From positions 12,785,701-12,849,700 of the forward strand of contig JAVTVX010000004.1 of the NCBI GenBank assembly GCA_033439265.1: a stretch of 64,000 nucleotides of DNA. Direction: 5' to 3'. The notes beneath the pieces are model-generated. The model was not told the DNA's origin, did no database searches, and saw only the letters and a program-made list of their open reading frames with translations. This document shows, piece after piece, positions 1-10,100 of the stretch (the first letter of the stretch is position 1; every line of letters begins with the position of its first letter). The position numbers were made by a program, and so were the translations under genes. Origin of the DNA: Dillenia suffruticosa. Taxonomy: Eukaryota > Streptophyta > Magnoliopsida > Dilleniales > Dilleniaceae.

Positions 1-52
1 ATTATTTGTCGTGATCATTTATAATACTCCTAATTGAATACCCTTTCTCATT

Positions 53-427
53 TTAGATCTTTTTACATAGTTTAATGAAAACTTTACTTGCCTCCTCTTT
101 CTTGGCTAAGAATAACACCCAAGTGAATCTTGAGAAATCTTCAATGATTATAAAACTATAATACTTCCCTCCTAAGTTTTGAGTTCTAGTAAGTCCAAAT
201 AAATCTATGTGAGGCAGTTCCAGAGGTTTACTAGTTGTCACTACATTCTTGGGTTTGAATGATGTTCGAGTGTGCTTGCTTTTCATAAAGGTATCACACA
301 ATTTATCTTTCTCAAACCTAAGCTTTGGAAGGCCTTTTACAATGTCTTTTCTGACCAGCCTAGAGATTAAGTCCATGTTAGCGTGTCCTAACCTTCTATA
401 CCATAGCCATGTGTTGTTTTGATTCAT
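53..427 (-). pseudogene. copia GAG-pre-integrase and integrase N-terminal fragment
   Basis: A 124-residue open stretch begins with the copia pre-integrase motif (LGH, His15) and a zinc-binding region in which Cys44 is present but the second Cys of the usual CxxC is Phe47, so the HHCC finger is broken. The first catalytic Asp of the integrase core lies in HIDLFG (Asp75), followed by the usual FSRFTWV block. The remaining catalytic residues would lie beyond the window edge. The role in the parent element is to insert cDNA into the host genome; this copy is not functional because the rest of the frame is fragmented. Confidence 0.75.
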
Positions 428-429
428 TT

Positions 430-2700
430 CTACGAAGCAAGATTCATCTTTGATTTATGATTGTTTTATTTCTATCACATTTATATTTTCTTTTCTATGG
501 CCAGTGAATTGTGTTTCGTTAGATTCTTTATTAACAATCAAACAAATATTAGAATCAAATACAACACTACAGCCTCTATCACATAATTGACTAACATATT
601 AAGTAAGCTAAATTTCAGACCATCAATAAGTAAAACATTCTGAATTTTAGTTAAAGAAGAAGACTTGCCTATACTACTGATTCCAACTCTTTTGCCTTTG
701 GAATTGTCTCCAAAAGCCATGTTTCCTCTTTTATAAACTTGAGAACTTTGACGTATCTCTCGTTATGTACCTGAACATCCACTATCAATGCACCAGGATG
801 ATGAATTGAGAGTCTCTTTAGACTTCAAACATACCTGAGAAGAAATTTAATCAAGTATGTGCCTTTGGTACCCAAAATTTTTTGGGTCCATATGAGTTAG
901 TCGAAATAGTAGTCTTAGTTACCTTTGACACCTACATTAATTTAGTTTTTTAGAAGTTTTGTTTTTAAACCGTCATTCAGATGAATTATGTCCATTCTTG
1001 CAGTAGTAAGTGCATTTTTAAAATTTTGATGATCTTTTATCCTTACACTAGTTTGCCTCTTGAGTTTGCAGTGTCCTGCTTTATAACCTAGTTTCGTACA
1101 AGCATGGCATCTAGTTTTCGATTTACTAGTCTCTGAGCTCGGCACAAAGAAGTTGTAGGTTGAATTTTAGGCCAACTTTGTCACATACTGCCCTTTAGGC
1201 ACCAAGTATCAAATATAACTTCTCTTGGCCTTGGACGAACTTACATAACAATACACTAAGTCTTTTTCTCTTATGCTTCTCTTTATCTAATGCTTCTTTT
1301 AATTGTGTTATTTCAAATGCGTTGTTCTTTTTACTAACACAACTAATTTTTAGATTTTCAAGATTTGTTTTTAAATTTTAAGCCTCTACAACCTTAGTTT
1401 TCTATTCAGTATGCATATTCAACTTTTCTTTCATAAGGCTATCATTCTCTTTCTTTAATTCCTCATTTTAAAGTTTCAGTTTATTTTTCTCTTCTTCTAA
1501 TTTAGCAATTGTCTTCCTCAGAGATGAGTTCTTCTTGGTTACCTTCCTAAGGTCTATGAGGGATTCTAAAAGTGCTTCATGCAATTCTTGTGCAGATAGT
1601 TTTGTTTTAGAATAAAAAAGATTAGAAGAGTCAGAGTAGTAGGATGTTACCTTTTCCTTTTTTCTTCTTTCCAATGTCATGAAGCACAAGTTTGCTGATT
1701 CCTTAGGAACTTCATCTTTGCTGGAGAAACTATTTTCATCACTCCGTGCTGCTAAAGCTTTCTTTTTCTTCTTCTCATTCTTGGCCTTCTTTTCGGCCAA
1801 TTAAGGATAATCCATTTTATGTGCCCAAGTTTCTTGCATTTGTAGCATCAAATTTCCTTTTTCTTTTCTATCCTTCTAAACCAATTTTGCCTTTGTTCCT
1901 CGTCTGCATCATGAACCTCTGGAACTTTTGAGTGAGCAAGGCTATGTCTTCTTCATCATCTTCCTCACTCCCAGACGTGTTTTCCTTATTGTCAACTTTG
2001 AGAGGCATACCTTTTCCGTTGTCTTCTCTCACTTGACCTTTTATACTTAATTTCATATCATATGTAATGAGTGATCCCACGAGTTGGTCCATGGTCAATA
2101 TTTCGTGTTTGTTAGACTTTTCAATGGCAGTGACCTACAGCCCTAGGACTTCGATAAGCATCTTAAAACCTTGTCCACCATATCCTCCTAAGGTATGCCT
2201 TTTCCAAGCAACCTTAATTCATTCGTTATTGTGTTAAAGCGAGTCATCATCTCACGAACAACCTCTCTTTCCGTCATCTCGAAAGCTTCATACTCTTATT
2301 TCAACATTGATTTTGTTCTTTCGAACTCGATCAGTTCCTTCTAGGTTGTTTCGAATCTTTCCCAAATCTCCTTAGCCATGATATATGATGAGACTCAATT
2401 GTATTCGTTAAGGCTTAATGCTAAATGTAAGAGGTTTATAGCTTTGTGATTTGCCCGGTATGCTTTCTTCTCCTCAAGTTTCTTATTTTTTATTTTGACT
2501 GGCACTTGAATACCATCGATTTCATCAGTCGGGAACTTAATCCCTTCTTCAATAATTTTCCATGTTGTTTTGTCTTGTGCGCTTATGAAATTATGCATCC
2601 TTTGCTCCCAGTAACCATAATTATTACCATTGAAGAATGGCGCTCAATTGGTTGAATAGGCTTTCAAGGGCATCTTATCTCTATTTATTGCCATTATGGA
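430..2700 (-). pseudogene. decayed SIRE-like copia gag
   Basis: Pieces of a Gag protein appear in order on the minus strand. The N-terminal part is at 2395-2598. The UBN2-type segment at 1868-2098 includes DQLVGSLITYDMK and an acidic SGSEEDDEED patch. A lysine-rich and coiled-coil extension at 1468-1800 carries ANLCFM, a phrase common in SIRE-type Gag. A CCHC-like knuckle is at 942-1145 (Cys13, Cys16, Tyr21, Cys26, where Tyr replaces the expected His). Frameshifts and stops separate the pieces. Gag normally packages element RNA; this one cannot be made as one protein. The piece at 538-720 is probably further polyprotein but I cannot place it. Confidence 0.65.
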
Positions 2701-2741
2701 TCTTTAGTGTTGAAGTTGTTAGGTTATTTACTAGCACACCC

Positions 2742-2753
2742 ATTCTAATACCA
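2742..2753 (-). promoter_or_regulatory. primer-binding site, initiator Met-tRNA type
   Basis: On the minus strand the sequence just inside the LTR reads TGGTATTAGAATG, a decayed form of TGGTATCAGAGC, the complement of the 3' end of initiator methionine tRNA. It lies two bases inside the LTR end at 2756. Confidence 0.6.
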
Positions 2754-2755
2754 AT

Positions 2756-4979
2756 TGAAATATAATCTAAAAGAATGAATATGTTGAATGGCAATTTTTG
2801 GGTTTTTCTAAAGACTTACATATTGATGATGTTTTGAGACTATTGTTGGTGATTACAATAACGATAAAATGCAAAGAATACACAAGAATTTTTATAATAG
2901 TTCCACCAAACTCAGGGTACATCCACTCCCAAACACCCTCTTAAATTTTCCACTTTTATTATAATAATACCAAGTTGAAAATAGGTTTAAGTTAGACCTT
3001 TACGGTAGTTATCCACAAACACTAACTTCACAATCTTACATAGGTTAACTCTCTCTCTAATTGCTAGACTATGAATCCCTCTATGGTTTTTGAAACTTCA
3101 ATACATGAGAAGAATAATGTTATAGAGAATGAGACTTTAATCCTTAGATATAACAAAATTTGAGCTTAGAAGACTTACACTCAAGAAAGGATGAAAGAAT
3201 GAAAGAACACAATGTAATTTTTCAAAAATAGGGTACTTCGAACATTCGTTGGATGTACATTCAATATGTGTTTTGATTAATTCATGAATGAGTCATTAAT
3301 TGTCAACTCCTCTATTTCTCCTTCACTTTGACATCGATAAGTGTATTGATGAGAGCCGTTGTAGTGGTAGATGAATTTGAACATTTTTTATTAATGTTCT
3401 TTACCTATCACATTAAATGCATTTACCCCGGTACAAAAAAAGGCCCTTAGTGACAAAAGCATTTTAGTTACCAGAAAGTGTGATTTTTGTCAATTACGGC
3501 CTTTAGTGACAAAAACAAAAGTCGTTACTCAATCATTACTAAAAGTGTTTAATGACCAAATGCAAAATATCATCACTAAAAGGCTGAATTTAGTGACCAA
3601 GAAAAAAGTGACAAAAAAATGTTAGGTCACCATTGAAAGTAGTTCAGTCAACGCCTTCTAGTGGCGACAGTTAGTGACCAAAATTTTATTCACTAAAAGT
3701 GAACCCATGGTCAGGTTAGAATTGATAGGAATAGGTCAATCACAAGAACCTATCGGTACCTACTAGAACCATCGATCCCGTCGATAATAGCTTGAATCGG
3801 TGTTCCTGTCAGCACCGCTAGCCTAAACTGGTGGACCTGGCATTGGCAACTTGAATCGCTACTAGTACTAGCAACTTGAACCGGCCGAACCACCATCAGT
3901 GTTGCCAGAACTGCAAGTACCAGTAGGAGTCTGATGGTTCGATTCGGGGCCTAACGTTGCGGTTGGGCTGATCTTTGGACTATTCAATTGAAGTGGCTTC
4001 AAGGATACTTATATGTAGCTGGAATTTTGTTTTGCCATCTGATGTAGGAAGATTACCGCGACTTTTTTAGTGATGATAATTATACACATTTAGTGATGAC
4101 AACTATCATCACTAAAAGTCAGTAGACAGATTTATTGACTACAAATTTAGTAACCAAAAAATGTTGTCAGCGAATGTTGCCAGACACATTTAGTAATCAC
4201 AAATTCATTTGACCATAGTAATGCTCATTTAGTGACCGAAGAAGCCGTCAATAAATGTGACAAGAGAACCTTTTAGTGACCACTTTTTCATTCTCGTCAC
4301 TAAACTTAATGGTGACCAATATTTAGTTGTGACTTTTGTTTTCATCACAGGATGTACTTTAGTACTAGATTATATTGACAACTTTTAATTTTTGGTTACT
4401 AAATGTCATTTCTTTTGTAGTGCCCGTTGCTATGGTCTTTTGAACTTTCACTTGCCTTTTCGTTCTTTAGACTTGCTAACTAATCATCTCATTTGGTTTC
4501 ATTGCACAAGTTTGGTTAGTCTTCACTAGCACTTAATCAGACACAATACGACATGCTATGTTTGGTTAATTAGTGTTAAGAATCCATGTATTGAATGTTC
4601 AGAAGTTCAATAATCTAAAATGTGGTTGCCTAAGGTCCACATGTTCAGGTTCCTGCATCGACTCAAATTTTAAAAACTTTAATAGATCGACATGTATGTG
4701 TTCCTAGGTCGACATGTCCATTCTATAGGTTAACAAGTTTGTGCTAAAGACTAGGATCATGCAGGCTTAGGTCGACCAAGCTTATCTGTGGGTCGACTAT
4801 TGTTTTATAATGGTCAACCTAAATGCTTTGGTAGGTCAAATGAGCTTGTTTTCTAAGGCAAAACTCTTAATGGTCAGCCTGAGTATTCAGTAAGTCGACC
4901 TAGACATCTAGTGCTTGATTGTCTGTGTATTTCTAGCCTTTATTGCTTCAAATTATCTTACATGATCGTCATCAAAACA
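2756..4979 (-). repeat. 5' LTR of SIRE-like copia, split by a CACTA element
   Basis: The LTR starts at 4979 on the minus strand (TGTTTTGATGACG) and ends at 2756 (..TTTCA). Without the 994-bp CACTA insertion and its 3-bp duplication it is about 1.23 kb. The part at 4640-4920 has several GGTCGACC-like palindromic words. Confidence 0.7.
3429..4422. mobile_element. non-autonomous CACTA (En/Spm) transposon, 994 bp
   Basis: The right end read inward on the minus strand is CACTACAAAAGAAATGAC, a canonical CACTA terminus. The left end is CGGTACAAAAAAAGGCCC, a mutated match. Both ends are flanked by the 3-bp duplication CCC (3426-3428 and 4423-4425). Subterminal regions are packed with copies of TTAGTGAC and its complement GTCACTAA (for example 3448-3720 and 4060-4330), the repeated sites that CACTA transposases bind. 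There is no coding capacity, so it must have moved with a transposase supplied elsewhere. Confidence 0.85.
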
Positions 4980-5083
4980 CCATTTGTACAATAATAAATA
5001 TCATGAAATCTATCAATTAGACCAATAACAACAAAAAAAAAACCATAATATAAATGATAAATTCAAACTTTATGACTCCATCA
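4980..5083 (-). repeat. remnant of Athila-like 3' LTR
   Basis: This stretch aligns by eye with the terminal part of the 5' LTR near 26985-27091; shared words include ATCAATYAGACCAATAACAAC and ATAAATGATAAATTCAAA. It ends CTCCATCA at 5083, matching CTCTATCA at 27091. The rest of this LTR lies beyond the copia inserted at its left. Confidence 0.7.
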
Positions 5084-6689
5084 AATTCACCCACCCCAAC
5101 CTCGTGCTTGTCTTTAAGGATGCATTAGGCCAATACCACAAAACCCCTTCCCCTTCTTCCCCCTTCCCCTTCTTCAATTCATCTCCAAATAATTCTAAAT
5201 CAACACACTTTGAAAATTTAAGCTGAAACAACAATTTAGAAAATAAGTGATCATAGTACCGCAACTTTAAAAGAAATATAAGCATCCCATCAATTTCAAC
5301 AATCTCATCAAAATTTAATTTATCAAAATCTAATACCCTCACATAGGATTCACTCTATACACTCAAAGTGTTAGGAGAATATATTAATAGCTCTCAAATC
5401 AAAACATAGTATGTCATTATCTTAAACTTGGTTATCAGTAACGTGGCTTGGGTAAAGGTAGGATAAAAGGGAAATTTAGGTGTGTAAGTCAAGATATGAG
5501 ATATACAATAATCAATGACAAAACAACTCTTCAAACCATCTTCTCTTCAAGCAAACCACATCCTTTTTCTTCATGTGCAATAACATCAGGTATGTAAAAA
5601 GAATGATACTTCTTTTATATGATCGAGTATATCATACTTGTCCACTTCTCTTTTTTCTTTTTTCTTTTTCAATTCACTTCACAAGAATGAATTTCACTTT
5701 TCCCTTTTTACTTCATTTTTCATTTTTTTATTCAGCTTTCATCTGTTCTTCCTTTTTCACCATTCGTATAATTATTTTCATCAATATCTATCTTGTCATG
5801 CAATTCATTCCTACATATTCTTGACAAAGGTTGAACAAGTTAGCTAAAATAAAAGTTTAGGGTTAAAAATTATGTGGTTAAAGCAAAGAAAATGGTTTGG
5901 CTCAAAATGCCTATCTAAGATATAACATAAGAAAAATTGGTATTTTACGAAGCTTTGAAATGGTTAAACCTAGGTACCCGCATCATTTTAATGTATGAAC
6001 TCATAGATGTGGTCTCAAATGCATAACAACTAGAATGAACATACCATGAAGTGATAGAACTAGCCTTCCTACCTAAATAACTAAACGTTATAAAATTTTG
6101 CCATATTGTTGCATAGGTTCACGAAGGTAAATATTCTTAAACTCACTTGGGTCATAAGTAAGATGATTCACAAATATGGATTTTCAAAGACTTTGGGGAA
6201 TGAATTCATTATCATAATCGACTCCAAAAGTTTTATATAAGTCAGTTTGAGCATATTTTTAGTATGAAACTTAAGGCTAAATTGAATTCAACAATGGATT
6301 GTTTAAACTCATTCCCGAATAATCTAGATTGTATAACATTAGGGCTATTTAAAGTGAAATTATTTGGTTTCATGAAGGCAAAAACAATATAAACTCTCTA
6401 GTCAATTTAATAAATGTTGGATAATTGATTTCACTATATTTCTTCCATCCAATATTATCAATTATAGTATCAAAGGCATCCTTAATACCCAACTCTTCCA
6501 AAGGAGAATAATGAACATACTTATAGGGAAGGATTGAACGTGTAGAAATTTTAGAATACCTTTACTTTCTAGCCTTGGTGGAAAAATTAGGTTACGTTGA
6601 AGACTAGACTCCAAAGGGGGCAAAACAAGTGTTCCCTTAGAAGTGTGGGCATGAGTACATTTGGAGGTTGAAGGAGGATTGGTTGAAAC
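5084..6689 (-). other. Athila-like 3' non-pol region, part 1
   Basis: This stretch lies between the integrase and the 3' LTR of the Athila-like element, where Athila elements carry an env-like or non-coding region of about 2 kb. A purine-rich tract directly beside the LTR (5084-5107, minus-strand GGTTGGGGTGGGTGAATT) is the probable polypurine tract. A 90-codon minus-strand open frame at 5070-5342 and short plus-strand frames near 5573-5847 show no motif I recognise. I see no host gene here. Confidence 0.45.
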
Positions 6690-7145
6690 TGTTGAGATTT
6701 CAAGCTATCAAGCAACTAGGATTGAATGAAAACTTAAAGATCTTTATTTGAAGAAAGAGTGCACAATGAGAGCATTGTTTTTTCATGGATAGAACATCCC
6801 ATACAAGCTCCTATTTATAGAGATTATTACATGAGAAAGAGAGGGAAAAAGACCCCAAACACTCAAGGATCCGTTGGGGAACATTGGGGACAGATTTCTG
6901 TCCCCAAAATCACTGTATAACAGCCATTTTTATGGCTGTTATACAGTGCAACGGCTAGTTCAAAAGAACTAGCCGTTTTGCCCTTTTTAGGGCCCATTTT
7001 GGGCTTCTTTTAGGGGCTTAACAATGCCATTTTTGAGGACTAAAAAACTCATAAGGAACGGGCCAAATACATCTCATGGATGGGCTTAAACTTGGCTTGA
7101 AATGGGGCCTATGCTAACTACACTTAATTCTCTTTTATTTCAACA
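6690..7145 (-). repeat. 3' LTR of intact copia
   Basis: The plus-strand sequence runs TGTTGAGATTTCAAGC to CTCTTTTATTTCAACA, so the ends are inverted TGTTGA/TCAACA. The minus-strand polyprotein frame ends inside it at 7124. A minus-strand AATAAA (6743-6748) is the likely polyadenylation signal and CTATAAATAG (6811-6820) is the TATA box copy. Confidence 0.95.
6884..6977 (-). repeat. three consecutive perfect hairpins in U3 (3' LTR copy)
   Basis: Three inverted repeats follow one another: 11-bp arms 6884-6894/6897-6907 (TTGGGGACAGA, 2-base loop), 17-bp arms 6911-6927/6932-6948 (CACTGTATAACAGCCAT, 4-base loop) and 12-bp arms 6950-6961/6966-6977 (AACGGCTAGTTC, 4-base loop). All arms are perfect. 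They lie upstream of the TATA box in transcription orientation. The third pair exposes AACGG on both strands, the core of MYB/MSA-type sites. Confidence 0.9.
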
Positions 7146-10100
7146 CTCCCCCTCAAGTTGGGTGTGTATGTATCTAAAACACCTAACTTGACCAGGTTTT
7201 TTTGAATATGATTGGCGGTCCCAGGCTTGGTGAGGATGTCGGCAATTTGATCATCGCTTTTAGTGAATCTTGGAGTGATGAGCTTCTCCTCAACCTTTTG
7301 CCTCACAAAGTGACAATCCACCTCAATGTGCTTTGTCCTTTCATGAAAAACCGGGTTTGAGGCGATGTGAATGGCTGATTGGTTATCACAGTGTAGGGAG
7401 ATTGGAGTAGGGACTATGAACCCTAATTCTTCAATCAAGGCTTTCAACCACACGACTTCACTTGTAGCGGTTGCCATGGCTCTATATTCCGCTTCCGCAC
7501 TTGATCTTGATACCACATGCTGTTTTTTGCTTTTCCAAGCAACAAGATTCCCTCCAACAAACATGCAATACCCTGAGGTCGATCTCCTATCTTCTGAATC
7601 ACCTGCCCAATCTGCATCACAGAACCCTATGATTTGAGAAGATTCGTTCTTCTTCATTTGAATTCCCATTCCTGGAGTTCCCTTTAGGTAGAGAAGAATT
7701 CTTTCAATGGCCCTCCAATGCTTCTTCTTGGGTTGATGCATGTGCTGGCTAACTTGCCCAACGGCATAAGAGATGTCCGGTCTAGTGATGGTTAGGTAGA
7801 TCAATCTTCCAACAAGTCTTTGATATCGTTGCTTATCTTCATAAATCTCCTCATCATCTTTGTGACTTAAGGATGTGCTTACCGGACTACAAGCTGGTTT
7901 GGCACCTAGTTTTCCCGTCTCCTGCAAAAGGTCAAGAGCATACTTTCTTTGTGATAGAACAAGTCCATTGGAACAATAGGCAAGTTCTATCCCTAGGAAG
8001 TATTTTAGTTTCCCTAGATCCTTGATGTCAAACTTAGTTTGAAGAAAAGTTCTAACTTTGTTAATGTGATTCATATCATTTCCTGTTATAATTATATCAT
8101 CTACATAAACAAGAATGATAATGGTATTTTCTCCTAGGTTCTTGACAAATAAGGATGAATCACTAACGCATTTCTTAAAACCATGTTCAAGGAGAGTAGA
8201 GCTAAGTTTTCCATACCATGCTCTAGGTGATTGCTTGAGGCCATATATTGCCTTCTTTAGTTTGCAAACTTTGTTGTCACGATGGGAGAAACCAGGGGGC
8301 ACTTCCATGTACACCTCTTCTTCCAGATCTCCTTGTAAAAAAGCGTTTGCAACATCCATTTGAAATAATGGCCATGAGTGATTTATAGCAAGAGAGAGAA
8401 GGACACGGATGGTGTTCATCTTGGCCACGGGTGCAAACGTTTCCTTGTAGTCTATGCCATATGATTGAGTGAAGCCCTTGGCCACCAATCTTGCCTTGAA
8501 TCTATCTATGCTTCCATCACTCTTGTGTTTGATCTTGAATATCCATTTGCATCCCACAGCTCTTTTTCCTTTTGGTAGAGATGTCACTTCCCAAGTGTTG
8601 TTTTTAGCCAAAGCATCCAACTCATTCTTCATTGCTTGAACCCAATGAGGTTGATCCTTTGCCTCCTCAAATGTTCTAGGCTCTTGGTGAAGGTCTATGT
8701 TCTTGATGAATCTTTGGTGACTGCAAGACATGTTAGATATTGAGTAGTATTGAGAAATTGGATGAGTAGTCACCTTGGAGTTAAAATAGACCCTTCTATT
8801 GATCCATTCCGAGGGAGGAAGTCTAAGTCTTGTAGATCTTCGAAGAGGAGGAGGGGGTTCATCCATAGACTGCTCCTCATGCTCTTCGGCCATATCAAGA
8901 GCTCCCCCTGAGTCTGAGTGTCCTTCCTCTTGATCTTCTTCTATTTCATGATCTGAATGAGAGGGTGATGGGTCCCCTTGAGTTGGATCATTTTGGTGAG
9001 TTTCTTCATTGCTTTCGGCAGGAACTTCATTGATTTTTGGTAGAATCACATTCCATTGTTCTTGCTGGTAGATTTCTTTGGTTTGATCTTCTCTTCTTTG
9101 ACCTGCAAAGTAAGGCTCATTTTCCACAAATATCACATCCTTGGATGTGTATAGTTTCTTGGTTAGAGGATCATAACATTTATAGCCTTTTTCAAACGAG
9201 GAATATCCTAAAAAGATGCATTTTCTTCCCTTGGCATCTAGTTTGCTCCTAAGATGACTAGGAATGTGGACATAGCAAACATAACCAAAAACTCTTAAAT
9301 GATCAATGCTAGGTTTCTTTCCAAGGAGTAGCTCTAGGGGTGACTTTCCTCCTAGGATTTGGGATGGCATGAGGTTTATAAGGTGAGCAGCGGTCTTAAT
9401 GGCCTCATTCCAATATTCCTTAGGTAAGTTTGAGTGAAACATCATAGATCTAGCTGTCTCCAAGAGATGCCTATTCTTTCTCTCGGCTATTCCATTTTGT
9501 TGAGGAGTGTACACACAAGACTTTTGATGAATGATCCCTTTTTCATCTAGAAATTTTTCAAACTCAAGGCTAGTGAACTCCCCTCCATGATCTGACCTAA
9601 ACATCTTTAGGTTAGCATTAAATTGCTTTGTTATATATCTATAGTAGCTCTTGAATGCCTCAAATACTTCAGATTTGTTAACTAAGAGATAAACCCAAGT
9701 GTATCTAGTTTTGTGATCTATGAATGTCACAAAGTATCTAAAACCATTATGGGAGACTAAAGGAGAGGTCCAAACATCTGAATGAACTAATTCAAAAGCC
9801 TCTTTATATATTGTTTCAGAAATGGGATAATACACTTTGGTTTGTTTTCCAAGTACACAAGCTTTGCAATGCCTATCTTCTAATTCACTATTCGGAAATA
9901 GGCGTTTCAAAGCTAGGTTTCCTGGATGCCCTAGACGTTCATGCCATAGAGAGGAGGATATGTTTCGGACAGCAAAAGCTTGGTTCTCTTGATCCAAGTA
10001 ATAGAGGTTGTTCCTCCTAGTTCCCTTGCCAATCAAATTGTTCGTTTTGCGATCCTGAAAAATTACTTGGTTAGGATCAAAAATAGCTTTGCAATCTTGC

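Larger units (their letters stand above)
1..4979 (-). mobile_element. SIRE-like Ty1/copia retrotransposon, 3' part outside window
   Basis: Reading the minus strand, a 5' LTR (2756-4979), a primer-binding site and a decayed gag run into protease/integrase sequence that leaves the window at position 1. The LTR starts TGTTTTGATGACGATCATG on the minus strand and ends in CA. The gag carries a long acidic and coiled-coil C-terminal extension, which is typical of SIRE-type copia elements; the lineage is an inference. The element inserted into the 3' LTR of the Athila-like gypsy element, because bases 4980-5083 match the end of that element's other LTR (up to 27091). The 3' LTR and the second copy of the target duplication lie upstream of the window. 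Confidence 0.8.

Noticed and set aside
5573-5847. Hydrophobic Phe-rich small frames
   Set aside because: They come from a T-rich tract and have no homologue or context that supports a protein.
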